From Culex pipiens pallens (lineage: Eukaryota; Arthropoda; Insecta; Diptera; Culicidae): DNA of 64,000 nucleotides. The notes beneath the pieces are model-generated. The model saw only the letters and a list, made by a program, of their open reading frames with translations, was not told the origin of the DNA and made no database searches. Within the stretch, counting starts at the first letter, position 1; each line of letters starts with the position of its first letter. The stretch spans positions 147,414,715 through 147,478,714 of the forward strand of contig NC_068939.1 in assembly GCF_016801865.2 (NCBI RefSeq), given 5' to 3'. Positions 43,911 through 54,169 of this stretch are shown here, in pieces. A program made the position numbers and the translations under genes.

Positions 43911-44774
43911 AGACTTTCTAGGCTCAGTGAAAAAAGTATAGTTTAACTCAAAAATGTCGAACTCCTCGTCACAGTGCACAGTGGTCCAGATCGCAAAATT
44001 AAGTAGAAAATGGATTTTCTGAAAAAATGGTGAAGTTTTGGAGCTTTGCTGTCTTCACAAGAGTTGTTGCAAATGGAAAGGGGCAACTTTTGATTTGGTT
44101 GAATATTAGGGTGGTTCACGTTAAGGGTGATTTTGAAAATCTAACTTTTCAGGAATATTTTTGGGAATTTTTTCGTCTCGTAAAAAGTTGTTAGGCTTGC
44201 CAATTTATGCAACTTTGTCGAAGACACCAAAATTTTATCTCGTAATCTACGCCTTCTACGACCAAATTTATAGAAAGCATCTGAGCAAACCTCCAAAAAT
44301 CAGTTTTTTGTACGTGGCAATTCAGGGTTAGGTTTTAGAGAAAAGTGGTGTTACGGGCACTTTTAGAACTCTAAAAAACGAACATTTTTCTTATTTGACA
44401 TGGCAATTTGAAGCCAGGTTGCATTTGAAAGAGGAGATTCATCACTACAAATGCTGAAAAAATCTCAGAGGTGTTTTTCTTTAAACTCGAAATATCTTCA
44501 TTTGAAAAAGTTTAATTTTCAAGGGAAAACCATATTGGACCACCCTAAAGAAATTCGAAAATTTTCCAAATATATGTTTTTCCATGTAATTTTTGTCAAC
44601 AAATCGATTTTTGGTCATATTTTGGATTTCCATGTAAAATTATCATTTAAACCCAGTTATTTCCGTCTGCTCGGGGTGTTCAAATGCCTTGTTACGTTTT
44701 TGAGAACGTATCATGAAATTCGAACATTTGTTCACGATTTTCGGAACTCATTTTTCTCCGTTAAGAAAACCTTA
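43911..44774. other. No gene; family A end fragment at 44652-44675
   Basis: AT-rich intergenic sequence. A 117-codon plus-strand frame (44451-44804) runs into repeat sequence and is not a gene. A 24-bp family A terminus lies in the middle with no body attached. Confidence 0.5.
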
Positions 44775-45222
44775 CTCGAACAGACGGAAATAACGCGGGA
44801 ATAACATTTTTTGATATTTGAAAATACTAGGCCAATAACATTTCATGTTATTTATAGCAAGTTTTGTAATTCACTGTTATGATTTTTTTGTTATTGGATT
44901 GTTATTGTAATAACAGACTAATAACATTTTGAGTTCTTCTTCGAACAAATCTTTGTTATTCTTTTTTGTTATTTTAACAACTAATCCGATCATTCCAATA
45001 ACAATTGGAGGTATTGTTCCATAACAAAAAATGTAATTTTAAAGTTGTTTTGGCTTTCAACCAATATCAGACCAATAACAAATTTTGTTATGATAACATT
45101 AACTGTTAATGAACCCTTATGCAAAAATTATTTTTTTCAAGAAGATTCCATAACACTTTCTGTTATTTTGCTTGTATTTGTTATTGAAATGGCATGAATT
45201 TTGTTATTACCGTCTGCCCGGG
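44775..45222 (+). mobile_element. Family A MITE, complete
   Basis: 448-bp copy with a mutated left terminus (CTCGAACAGACGG). The flanking dinucleotides (TA and CT) do not match. Confidence 0.87.
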
Positions 45223-45315
45223 CTACAGCTTGTGAGATCTCTTCCTTTGTCTCGCGATTCCCAGCAATTCTCTTTCTATCACTTCTCCCCTCGACTACAC
45301 GCTCTCACCGCCGAG

Positions 45316-46014
45316 TAGAGGTGGGCAAAAAAAGAGCGAGCCGATTCACCAAAAAGAGCGAACGAACCATGGCTCACAAAAAAAAAGAACCGCGGTTCTT
45401 GTTTAAACTCCGGTCTTTTGAAAGAACCGTTCCAAGATAGAATGATTTTTAAACTTGTTATAAATATTATTAATCGAATTTCGAACAAATTGCATCACAA
45501 TTTTTGTTTTTAGAATTGAAAATGCAACTCTTAATTGAAAAATAATTGCTTATAAAAATTAATCCCAAAATAGCATTGCTGCCAAACACCATTTTAAAGT
45601 TTTAAACTTATTTTCAGTTTCCTACTTTTCTTTGAAATTCCAAAAGTAAATGATTTTCTAAACAAAATGAAAAAGTTTTTCTTTATATAACTGATCGTAC
45701 ATTAAAGTATTATCCGAATACAAATTTGGGCATTTAAAATTGCATAGCTTGTAAAATATTACCAAAAATCTACTAAATAGCTGAGAGATTATGGAAAACA
45801 ATAATTCTCTTGCCTGATTTAACTTCAGTGTTTATAGACTTCATGGATTAAATCAGAATTTAGAAAAGAGTTCGCAAAATCACACAATTCTTAAAAATAA
45901 CCTTTTCATCCAAATTTTGAAAAAGAGCGAAAGAGCCGTTCAAAAGAGCGGCTCTTTTTAGTGAGCGAACGAAAATGAGCGGCTCCTAAAAAAGAGCAGT
46001 TTTGCCCACCTCTA
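45316..46014. mobile_element. hAT element, 699 bp, non-autonomous
   Basis: The perfect 8-bp duplication CCGCCGAG lies at 45308-45315 and 46015-46022. The ends TAGAGGTGGGCAAAA and TTTTGCCCACCTCTA are inverted. Subterminal AAAGAGCG motifs sit in both arms. No transposase. The flanking DNA (45223-45307 and 46023-46150) is GC-richer and looks like the original host sequence. Confidence 0.92.
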
Positions 46015-46451
46015 CCGCCGAGTCTTTCGATCTCTCCGAAAACTGCAATTAAGAACGTGAGATGGAGATTTGGAAACGACCCGTTGAGCTGCGTTTGTTT
46101 GTGAACACAAAATCTTGGTCGGCTAAGTTCGATGCTGAGAGCAGGGATGCCAGGTTGCCAGATAAATCTGGCATTGCCAGTTTTTTTTTAGTGACAACAA
46201 TCAAAATCTTTTTCTTCCAGATTTTGTCAAATTGATATATGATGTTTTTTTTGCCAATCTTTAATGTATATGAGTCCCTCGAAAATACAGAACCAAATGT
46301 GGCAAACCAGGACAGAGGTCCCCTTTCTCTGGCCTGCGACAGATTTTAGAAAAATGGCATTTTAGATATTAAAAAAAGTTTGTGGTTAAAATGAACAATA
46401 AGAATAAGAACATGTATTCATAAATTTATGAGATTTTTCAATATTTCAGCA

Positions 46452-46898
46452 CCCGAGCAGACGGAAATAACATGGGAATAAATTTTTTTGATATTTGCAA
46501 ATACTAGGCCAGTAACATTTTATGTTATTTATAACAGGATTTGTTATTCGTCGTTATGATTTTTTTGTTATTAGATTGTTATTGTAATAACAGACTAATA
46601 ACAATTTTAGTTATTCTTCGAACAAATATTTGTTTTTATTTTTTGTTATTTTAACAACTAATCCGATCATCCTAACAACAATTGGAGTTATTCTTCCATA
46701 ACAAAAATTGTTTTTCCGAAGTTGGTTTGGCTTTCAACCAATATCAGACTAATAACAAATTTTGTTATGATTACATTAACTGTTATTGAACCCTTATGCA
46801 AAAATTGATTTTTCAAGAATATTCCATAACACTTTCTGTTATTTTAACAGTATTTGTTATTGAAATGGCATGAATTTTGTTATTACCGTCTGCCCGGG
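46452..46898 (+). mobile_element. Family A MITE fused to the next copy
   Basis: 447-bp copy. Its final CCCGGG is shared with the following reverse copy, whose first CAGACGGTA is missing, so the two are joined at the terminal repeat. Confidence 0.87.
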
Positions 46899-47153
46899 AT
46901 AACAAAATTCATGCCATTTCAATAACAAATACTGTTAAAATAACAAAAAGTGTTATGGAATATTCTTGCAAAATACATTTTTGGATAAGAATTTAAAAAC
47001 AGTTTATGTTACCATAAAAAAAATGTTATTGTTCTGATATTGGTTGAAAGCCAAAACAACTTTGCAATAACATTTTTTTTTATGGAAGAATACCTCCAAC
47101 TGTTATTGGGATGATCGGATTAGTTGATAAAATAACAAAAAATAATAACAAAG

Positions 47154-47524
47154 TGTTGCGGCTCCTGGCAACGGTTTGGACAAGGTGGACTGTCCTTCAA
47201 CTTGAGCGGACTGTAAAAACTCAAGCTTCTTTTGGAAGTTCAATTCCGGGACGAAAACACAGTTTTTCACTAGCACTAAACTTGTATTTCCGATGATATT
47301 TACAGGATTACGATCTGTTCTCTACGCGATCCTTCGTGCGACTTGCTTTGGCGCGCACTTTCCGTTCGGTTTTCGTGTTCGTTGCGCGCGAACTCTCGTC
47401 GTCGCGCCGTTGTTGTTGTTCTGTCAAGTTGGCAGCGCCGTTCTGTCAGTGGCGCAGGGGTGGGGTTGCGCACACTGCTTCAAACTGCGAATTTCTTGGT
47501 GAAATCTTCGGCATCGGCCGAACA
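47154..47524 (-). repeat. 3' LTR of the small BEL-like element
   Basis: 371 bp, TG...CA termini, directly preceded on the minus strand by the purine tract at 47525-47534. Confidence 0.93.
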
Positions 47525-47535
47525 TTCTCCCCCCG
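47525..47535 (-). promoter_or_regulatory. Polypurine tract
   Basis: The minus strand reads CGGGGGGAGAA immediately before the 3' LTR, where plus-strand DNA synthesis is primed. Confidence 0.8.
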
Positions 47536-47625
47536 GGTTGAAGGCTCGGCTTCTAACATCAATCCCGCTAGAAGAGAATCGGCCGCTGGCCACGCTGGAA
47601 TTCGTTGGTGGTTAAGGATCTCGGA

Positions 47626-48948
47626 TCAGATGCGCATGCTTCGTCCCGAGCTTGCTGCCATCTGGTGGTGTTCTTCGGTTGGTCGAATGGTTGAGCGGGA
47701 GGCAGATCTCAGCTGCAATCCCGGGTCCCAAACCAAACGGGACTGCTTCTCGTTGTTGGTGAAGATCACGGACTGCAGCAGCTTCTCCGCAAACTTTCTG
47801 GCTGCACGGACACGATCAGTCGATCGTGCGACGTTGGCGTTGTATAGCTGGCAGCTGTACGTCTCACTCTTGTGGCTTGGCTTTGTGGCTGCGTCCTCTT
47901 GGACGGCTGGTGATGTGCAAACGGGCTGTGCATTGATCGAAAGCGAACGGTCCTCGTCGTTCACTTCGTCGGCTTCGGCTGGTTGCAGTGATCGAGCGTC
48001 CTCGTCCTTCACTGCCTGGTTCGTGGCGATATCGCGATCTTCGTCTACCAGTCCAGCTGTCCCCTGCCTTGGGTCATCGGACTTGGCGTCTTCTCGTTCT
48101 GCGTCGGCTGGTAGCAGTGAACCAAGTTCCACTGGCTGACACCAGCCAACGTCGAGGTCACCGCGTATCCGCTCTTCTGACCGCAGCGTAGGAGGTACGC
48201 CCGAATCGCCGGACATGTCGACGTCACCTCGAACTCTTGTCGAGGCTTCGTGTTGAACCACTTCAGGTTCGGCGGGACTGTCTGGCATGCTTTGGAAGGC
48301 TTTCAGGTTGGAGTTCGTCTCGTGACTCTGTCCGAGAGGTACTTCACTGGGTACAAAGCAGTCGGTACTCAAGTGGCAACCGTTGCACCGCGTGCACAAC
48401 GGGTCGCCACGCTCTGTGGTTGCGTTGGATGGGCTCGAGAGGAGTTGAATTGGGGCACATACCTTAGCATCAGCTGCAGCTAGGTCGGTTCTCTCCGGAA
48501 CATCGCAGTCACCGGTACACTCTCCTTCACCACGAGCGTCGTTCGTGAAAAGCGGAGTTGGGATGGCAACCTGCTGCGAGACTGCTAAAGGCTGGACTTG
48601 TTGCTGTTCAGTGGCTTGGACGGGCTTGGACAGCAGTGCGAGACTGAGGGCTACAATCTTGTTGTTGACTCCTTGGAGTAGCCCCTCAATCGCCGCACAC
48701 TCCATGTCGTGGGCGTCTCGTTCATCGGCAAAACTGTCGCAATCCTCAATTTCTCGCAGCACTCGATCTAACTCACCGTAGAATCGCTCGATGTTCTTCG
48801 CGAACACCCGGAACTCCGGCATGGATGGCAATTGCTGGTCTTCTTCGAGGGTGGAAAGTCGTTCTTGGAGTAGCAGGATCTTCAACTTCAGCTGGCGTCG
48901 CTTGTTGGCCAACCTCTTCGAGGACCTCGGATGTCCAGCGGGATTCAT
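47626..48948 (-). CDS. Gag-like protein with BEL-type zinc knuckle, 440 residues
   Basis: The ATG at 48948 opens a single frame ending ~100 bp before the 3' LTR. The N-terminus (residues ~10-45) is strongly basic and heptad-like (SSKRLANKRRQLKLKILLLQ), suggesting a coiled coil as in BEL Gag. Residues ~182-194 read CTRCNGCHLSTDC, a CX2CX3HX4C knuckle, the same spacing as CPVCKGSHQASYC in the large BEL element here. Most of the remainder is acidic and Ser/Glu/Asp rich. No DSG protease or RT motif. The likely role is packaging element RNA; enzymes must come in trans. Confidence 0.8.
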   Translation of the reverse strand: MNPAGHPRSSKRLANKRRQLKLKILLLQERLSTLEEDQQLPSMPEFRVFAKNIERFYGELDRVLREIEDCDSFADERDAHDMECAAIEGLLQGVNNKIVALSLALLSKPVQATEQQQVQPLAVSQQVAIPTPLFTNDARGEGECTGDCDVPERTDLAAADAKVCAPIQLLSSPSNATTERGDPLCTRCNGCHLSTDCFVPSEVPLGQSHETNSNLKAFQSMPDSPAEPEVVQHEASTRVRGDVDMSGDSGVPPTLRSEERIRGDLDVGWCQPVELGSLLPADAEREDAKSDDPRQGTAGLVDEDRDIATNQAVKDEDARSLQPAEADEVNDEDRSLSINAQPVCTSPAVQEDAATKPSHKSETYSCQLYNANVARSTDRVRAARKFAEKLLQSVIFTNNEKQSRLVWDPGLQLRSASRSTIRPTEEHHQMAASSGRSMRI

Positions 48949-49914
48949 CCTTTCTGGTGTTTAGTTTTGGGATCTCTAGATTTCAATGTTCCGCCGTGAT
49001 CGCACTCGTGGCGACACAACAGCGGCAGCACATCAGCAAAACACTTTCTGCTCGGGTAGCGGCTTCCCAACCGGTATCCGAAACCTTCCTCGCTTGCTCT
49101 TGCAGCAGGCCAACTTTAGGACTTTTTATTCGGGGTGTCGCACTTGCTCTTAAGCGAAACACTTTTCTTCGGGATTCTTCGTCGCAGCCACCCTCCCGGA
49201 ACTCTCCTGCTGACGCTTGCAGCAGGCCCTTTCCGTCGGTGCTGTGGCCTCGACGCGGCTGGATCTGGAATCGTCCCCGCTGACGCTTGCAGCCGGATAC
49301 GTTCCACTGCTTCTTCTTCTACCGTGTGCAGCTGGAGCGACCGCCAAATTCGCAGCGGTACTGTGAACTGGAATGTTCCACGCTTGGGAACCAAACAAAA
49401 TGGCGTCGCTACGCTCACCGCACACACTCACAGGTTTTTACGCGAACATCTTTTCGCTTTTTTGCGGGCTCTTGCCGCCACTGTTTCCGCCGTTCTTCAG
49501 GCCACGGAGTCGCCTTCTTAAACTATCACTTCCGGTCTCGGTTTAGCACTTTATCTGAGGCAAGATGGCAACGCTTGCTTGCTCCTTGCCGAGTGAACGC
49601 ACTTTGATTCTTCTGCCGGTAACCAACTTCCGGCTCACTTCGCTTCGCTTGACGCGTTTCGCTGATCTTCCCTCAGCGTCTTCCGATCCGTCGTTCTGCA
49701 AGACACAGACACGCGACACGTTTTCACGCGGAGCACTCGAGACGATCGCGAGATGGAGGATAAACTTTTCCTCATCTGGAGGCACGCGAGGTGTTTGAAT
49801 TGATCGCGACTTCAAACTTCTTCTTCTGCGGAATCGAGATTTTCAAGATGGCGACCATCCGGTTGGTCCGCCGCCACTCTTCACTTTCACTCGCGAACTT
49901 TCGGGTCCTCTGTC
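48949..49914 (-). other. Long leader of the small LTR element with three repeats
   Basis: About 970 nt lie between the primer-binding site and the ATG. The motif GCTTGCAGC with its CTGACGCTTGCAGCAGGCC context recurs near 49100, 49210 and 49280 (plus-strand reading). Open frames up to 128 codons show no domain. It may contain the packaging signal. Confidence 0.5.
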
Positions 49915-49930
49915 CGGTTCGAATGGACCA
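49915..49930 (-). promoter_or_regulatory. Primer-binding site, tRNA not identified
   Basis: The minus strand reads TGGTCCATTCGAACCGGA two bases after the 5' LTR. TGG complements a tRNA CCA end. I could not name the tRNA, and it differs from the tRNA-His site of the large BEL element. Confidence 0.65.
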
Positions 49931-49932
49931 AA

Positions 49933-50303
49933 TGTTGCGGCTCCTGGCAACGGTTTGGACAAGGTGGACTGTCCTTCAACTTGAGCGGACTGTAAAAACT
50001 CAAGCTTCTTTTGGAAGTTCAATTCCGGGACGAAAACACAGTTTTTCACTAGCACTAAACTTGTATTTCCGATGATATTTACAGGATTACGATCTGTTCT
50101 CTACGCGATCCTTCGTGCGACTTGCTTTGGCGCGCACTTTCCGTTCGGTTTTCGTGTTCGTTGCGCGCGAACTCTCGTCGTCGCGCCGTTGTTGTTGTTC
50201 TGTCAAGTTGGCAGCGCCGTTCTGTCAGTGGCGCAGGGGTGGGGTTGCGCACACTGCTTCAAACTGCGAATTTCTTGGTGAAATCTTCGGCATCGGCCGA
50301 ACA
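49933..50303 (-). repeat. 5' LTR of the small BEL-like element
   Basis: 371 bp, no difference seen by eye from the copy at 47154-47524. Followed by CAAAG. Confidence 0.93.
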
Positions 50304-50578
50304 CAAAGATTTGTTCGAAGAATAAATAAAAATGTTATTAGTCTGTTATTACAATAACGATCCAATAACAAAAAAATCATAACGACGAATAACAAATCTT
50401 GTTATAAATAACATAAAATGTTGTTGGCCTAGTATTTTGAACTATCAAACAATGTTATTCTCTAGTTATTTCCATCTGCTCGGGGAGCATATAATTTTGG
50501 TTATCAAAACATTCGAGAAATGATTCAAACTGGAGTAAGTCATCTCCAACTAAACGAACCATGGATCAAACCTCCCTA

Positions 50579-51025
50579 CCCGGGCAGACGGTAATAACAA
50601 AATTCATGCCATTTCAATAACAAATACTGTTAAAATAACAAAAAGTGTTATGGAATAGTCTTGCAAAATCCATTTTTGCATAAGGGTTTAATAACAGATT
50701 ATGTTATCATAACAAAATTTGTTATTGGTCTGATATTGGCTGAAAGCTAAAACAACTTTGGAATAACATTTTTTGTTATGGAAAAATAACTCCAACTGTT
50801 ATTGAGATGATCGGATTAGTTGTTAAAATAACAAAAAATAATAACAAAGATTTGTTCGAAGAATAACTCAAAATGTTATTAGTCTGTTATGACAATAACA
50901 ATCCAATAACAAAAAAATCATAACGGCGAATAACAAATCTTGTTATAAATAACATAAAATGTTATTGGCCTAGTATTTTCAAATATCAAAAAATGTTATT
51001 CCCACGTTATTTCCGTCTGCTCGGG
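50579..51025 (-). mobile_element. Family A MITE, complete
   Basis: 447-bp reverse copy with TA on both sides (50577-50578 and 51026-51027). Confidence 0.92.
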
Positions 51026-51068
51026 TATAGCTACTTTTTATTCAATTGATTGAATTAATAGTGGAAAG

Positions 51069-53103
51069 AGGAGAGAGTGAGAGTGTTGCGCGGCTCGGTC
51101 ACGTTTGTTAATTGCTCGTTTTTTAATTCGATTTTACGCGAGAAAAACACAAAGTACCACCTCGGGTGCTCTGTTAAGTGCTGTGTGAATCATTGGTTCG
51201 TGCCGTCGTGAAGGAGTTTTCGCGAATTTTGTGAATATTATCCGATAATTCTGTGTTTTAATTTGTGGAAGAGGCAATTTTTGCTTGACGGCCATGTTTT
51301 TTCGGCCAAACCGCGAGTTCATTCAGTGAGAGGAGGGGAAGTGAGCCAAATAGTGTTGGTGCTGTTGGTTCTCAGTGGTATTCGTGTAATTTGAGGAAAA
51401 GAGAAGAAACCAATCGTGGTGGAGAGCTTTCTGGAGCAAAGGTGTGTTTTTGAAGAGGAGAGCAGAAGGAGCAAATATGCGTTTGTGTGCAGTGTCTGCC
51501 TGTCTAAAAGAGAGTGTGTGTGTAGTCGTGCTAAGAGACAAGCACAGACAGATTGTAAGTGTAATGGTTTTGGTCAGTCGATGACTCCAACCATCCGTGG
51601 GGTCGACGGGGGCTCTTTGTGCGGCGGTATGAGGAAGAGCGCCGAGCTTCGTGTTGCAGTTGCCGAGCATTAGGAAGCAGGTTTGGCAGCTGACTCCAGG
51701 TGTTTGTTTCGGGTGTCGCCGATCTTCGGAGATGAATCATCATGAAGTGTATAAATCCGGTGAGAAAATTCCAATAGGAATATTTTATGTGTGAGTGTGA
51801 GTGAGTGTCGAAAAGTTGAGCCGGATCAACTGATCAGTGATGCCAAACATTAAAATTTTTCAAATTTATCGATAATTCATAATTTATCAACAATTCTTGA
51901 CGTAAAGTTTGATTTTTTGCCTAAAAACTATTTTTCTTTTTTTATTTTATTTTAATTAATTGTGAACAACAATTGCACATTCTCAACATTTTATTTCCAT
52001 GAATGTTCTATGATAGGAATATATTTATTGATCCGGCTCATCAAATGACATGTGTGTGAGAAAAAAAAATGTTATTAAGGTATGAATATGATAAAACATT
52101 TTTTGCAGCATTTTTAAGGAATCGAACAAAAATCTGGGTACGGAATACCCCCACGAAAAGTCGCGTTTTATCGTATATTCGAATGATTTTCACCGCGAAG
52201 CGCGATATCTCTCGGGGACGTGAGACTTTTTGCATTACCGTCGGCTAATTTAGCTCTTTCTAACATATTAAATAGTTTTTCGGTTTGATGTTAATATTTT
52301 TCCTCTTTAAAACTTTTTGAGGAAATTTGCACATTTAACTTCTTAAGCGTGATCAAACTTGTCGTGTAAAATCGGATAATATCTTGAAATATTCGAATCG
52401 CTATACTGAAATCGATCTGATAGAATATAATTTTGTTCGATCTTTCCGCAGCCGGCTGTCTAAGAAAGAACACTTAAGTAAATAAAATATCCATCAGCTA
52501 AACTTTAAATTTTCTCAACAGCAGCATCCGATTGCTTGCCTTGAGAGTAAATTTTCAATCTTATAAAAGACTTAATTTATCAAATGTAAACGGGAACAGT
52601 CTCAACAGCAGCTTCCGATAGTCTGCCTTGAGAATAATAACTTACCCTTTAACCTCACTTATGCCAATGGTCGTATCGCTTGCTTAGGGCGAATCCCAGA
52701 CCCTTACCTTTCCCAACTACCAACTCCACGCGATGCTTACGCAGCTCTGTTGTTTAAATTCAATCAAATTTGATCAAACGGTCAGTTTGATCGAGTTCCA
52801 CAATAGGGCTGGGAAAAAGAGCCTGCGGTTTCGCTACCTTTTTCTAAGTAAGTTCAGCATCAACACTTCCCGTGCTCCTAATCCTTATTCCTGCCCCGGT
52901 GAATGGTGGAGATGGGAGCGGCCGGCAATGGATGGCTTTCATGGTGCTGGCTGTCCTGTCCTGGTAGAATTGGTTTTAATTCCTTTTAATCAATTTCTAA
53001 GCAACCTGGGCTGGATAATCATCACACAAACATGACGAAATCCAGTCTGCAACCCGCTAAGATCACCATCTCCATGCGAATGCGAAATGCGAATGCGAAT
53101 GCG
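51069..53103 (+). mobile_element. Retroposed 2-kb insertion with hexamer tail
   Basis: A 25-bp direct repeat (51044-51068 and 53104-53128, containing TTGATTGAATTAATAGTGG) flanks 2035 bp. The right end is a (GAATGC)n-type tail directly before the repeat, as at the 3' end of a non-LTR retroposon in plus orientation. The first ~700 bp are 5'UTR-like, with an ATG at ~51741 opening only a few codons before a GTGAGA donor-like site. The centre is AT-rich. Two copies of a 'tctcaacagcagc(a/t)tccgat' segment lie at 52514-52550 and 52601-52640. I see no RT domain, so it is an internally deleted LINE derivative or a processed transcript. Confidence 0.7.
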
Positions 53104-53128
53104 AATTGATTGAATTAATAGTGGAAAG

Positions 53129-53722
53129 TTTAATTAAACATAAACTGCGTAAGAGTTTTGAAGATGATAAAATTACCAAACCATTCATGACAAACAATAG
53201 CGTAATGAAAATAAGAAGATTGTTTTTACACAAAAAAATGCATAAAAAAATAAAGATCTTTTGGAGGTTTATGGAATGCACTCTCAATAAAAATTTAAGT
53301 AATTCAATATTAATATTTTTTTATTATTAGTTAATTTTGTTTTCTACAGTGTTTGAGTAAATTCCACACAACTTTCTAAAACATGGCAAATTTTTTTAAC
53401 CCACACGCTGAATGCTAAACGGATTCAACCCAAGTAACAATTTTAGTTTTACTGTAGTTTTGGAGAAGTTATGTAGAATTCCTGAGAAAATGTATGCGAG
53501 ATGCCTTTTAGTCTTACATGCTGTGTTAAATAAGTGTTAAATCAGCAATAAAGCTAAAATGGACTACTTTAGGAGGTTAGCCAGAGTAAAAATTAAGAGT
53601 ATCATAAGACATTATAGTTTTATTGTGTACCTAATAAATACTTTATAAAGCTCTTCAATGCTCGAATAAAACTTTAAAGATTTTTGTGGCAACCTGTAGG
53701 AACTCCTAAAGGTTATAACAAA
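53129..53722. other. AT-rich intergenic, no gene
   Basis: Only short chance open frames are present. No terminal repeats were recognised. Confidence 0.5.
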
Positions 53723-54169
53723 CCCGGGCAGACGGTAATAACAAAATTCATGCCATTTCAATAACAAATACTGTTAAAATAACCAAAATTGTTATGGAAT
53801 TTTCCTGCAAAATCTATTTTTGAATAAGAGTTTAATAACAGTTTATGTTATCATATCAAAATTTGTTATTGGTCTGATGTTGGTCGAGAGCCAAAACAAC
53901 TTTGGAATAACATTTTTTGTTATAGAAGAATACCTCCAACTGTTATTGGGATGATCGGATTAGTTGTTAAAATAACAAAAAATAATAACAGAGATTTGTT
54001 CGAAAAATAACTAAAAATGTTATTTGTCTGTTATTACAATAACGATCCAATAACAAAAAAATCATAACGACGAATAACAAATCTTGTTATAAATAACATA
54101 AAATGTTATTGGCCTAGTATTTTAAAACATCAAAAAATGTTATTCCCAAGTTATTTCCGTCTGCTCGGG
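53723..54169 (-). mobile_element. Family A MITE, complete
   Basis: 447-bp reverse copy with AA on both sides (53721-53722 and 54170-54171). Confidence 0.92.

Larger units (their letters stand above)
47154..50303 (-). mobile_element. Non-autonomous BEL-like LTR retrotransposon, 3150 bp
   Basis: Two 371-bp LTRs with no difference that I could find (47154-47524 and 49933-50303) flank 2408 bp. The 5-bp target duplication is CAAAG (47149-47153 and 50304-50308). On the minus strand the LTR begins TGTTCGG, as does the BEL LTR in this window. A primer-binding-like TGGTCCATTCGAACCGGA and a GGGGGGAGAA polypurine tract are correctly placed. The interior encodes one Gag-like protein and no protease, RT or integrase, so it must rely on another element's enzymes. 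Identical LTRs mean a very recent insertion. Confidence 0.93.
46899..50484 (-). mobile_element. Family A MITE (reverse) split by an LTR element
   Basis: Parts lie at 46899-47153 and 50304-50484. The LTR element in between duplicated CAAAG. The left terminal repeat is lost through the fusion described for the preceding copy. Confidence 0.87.
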
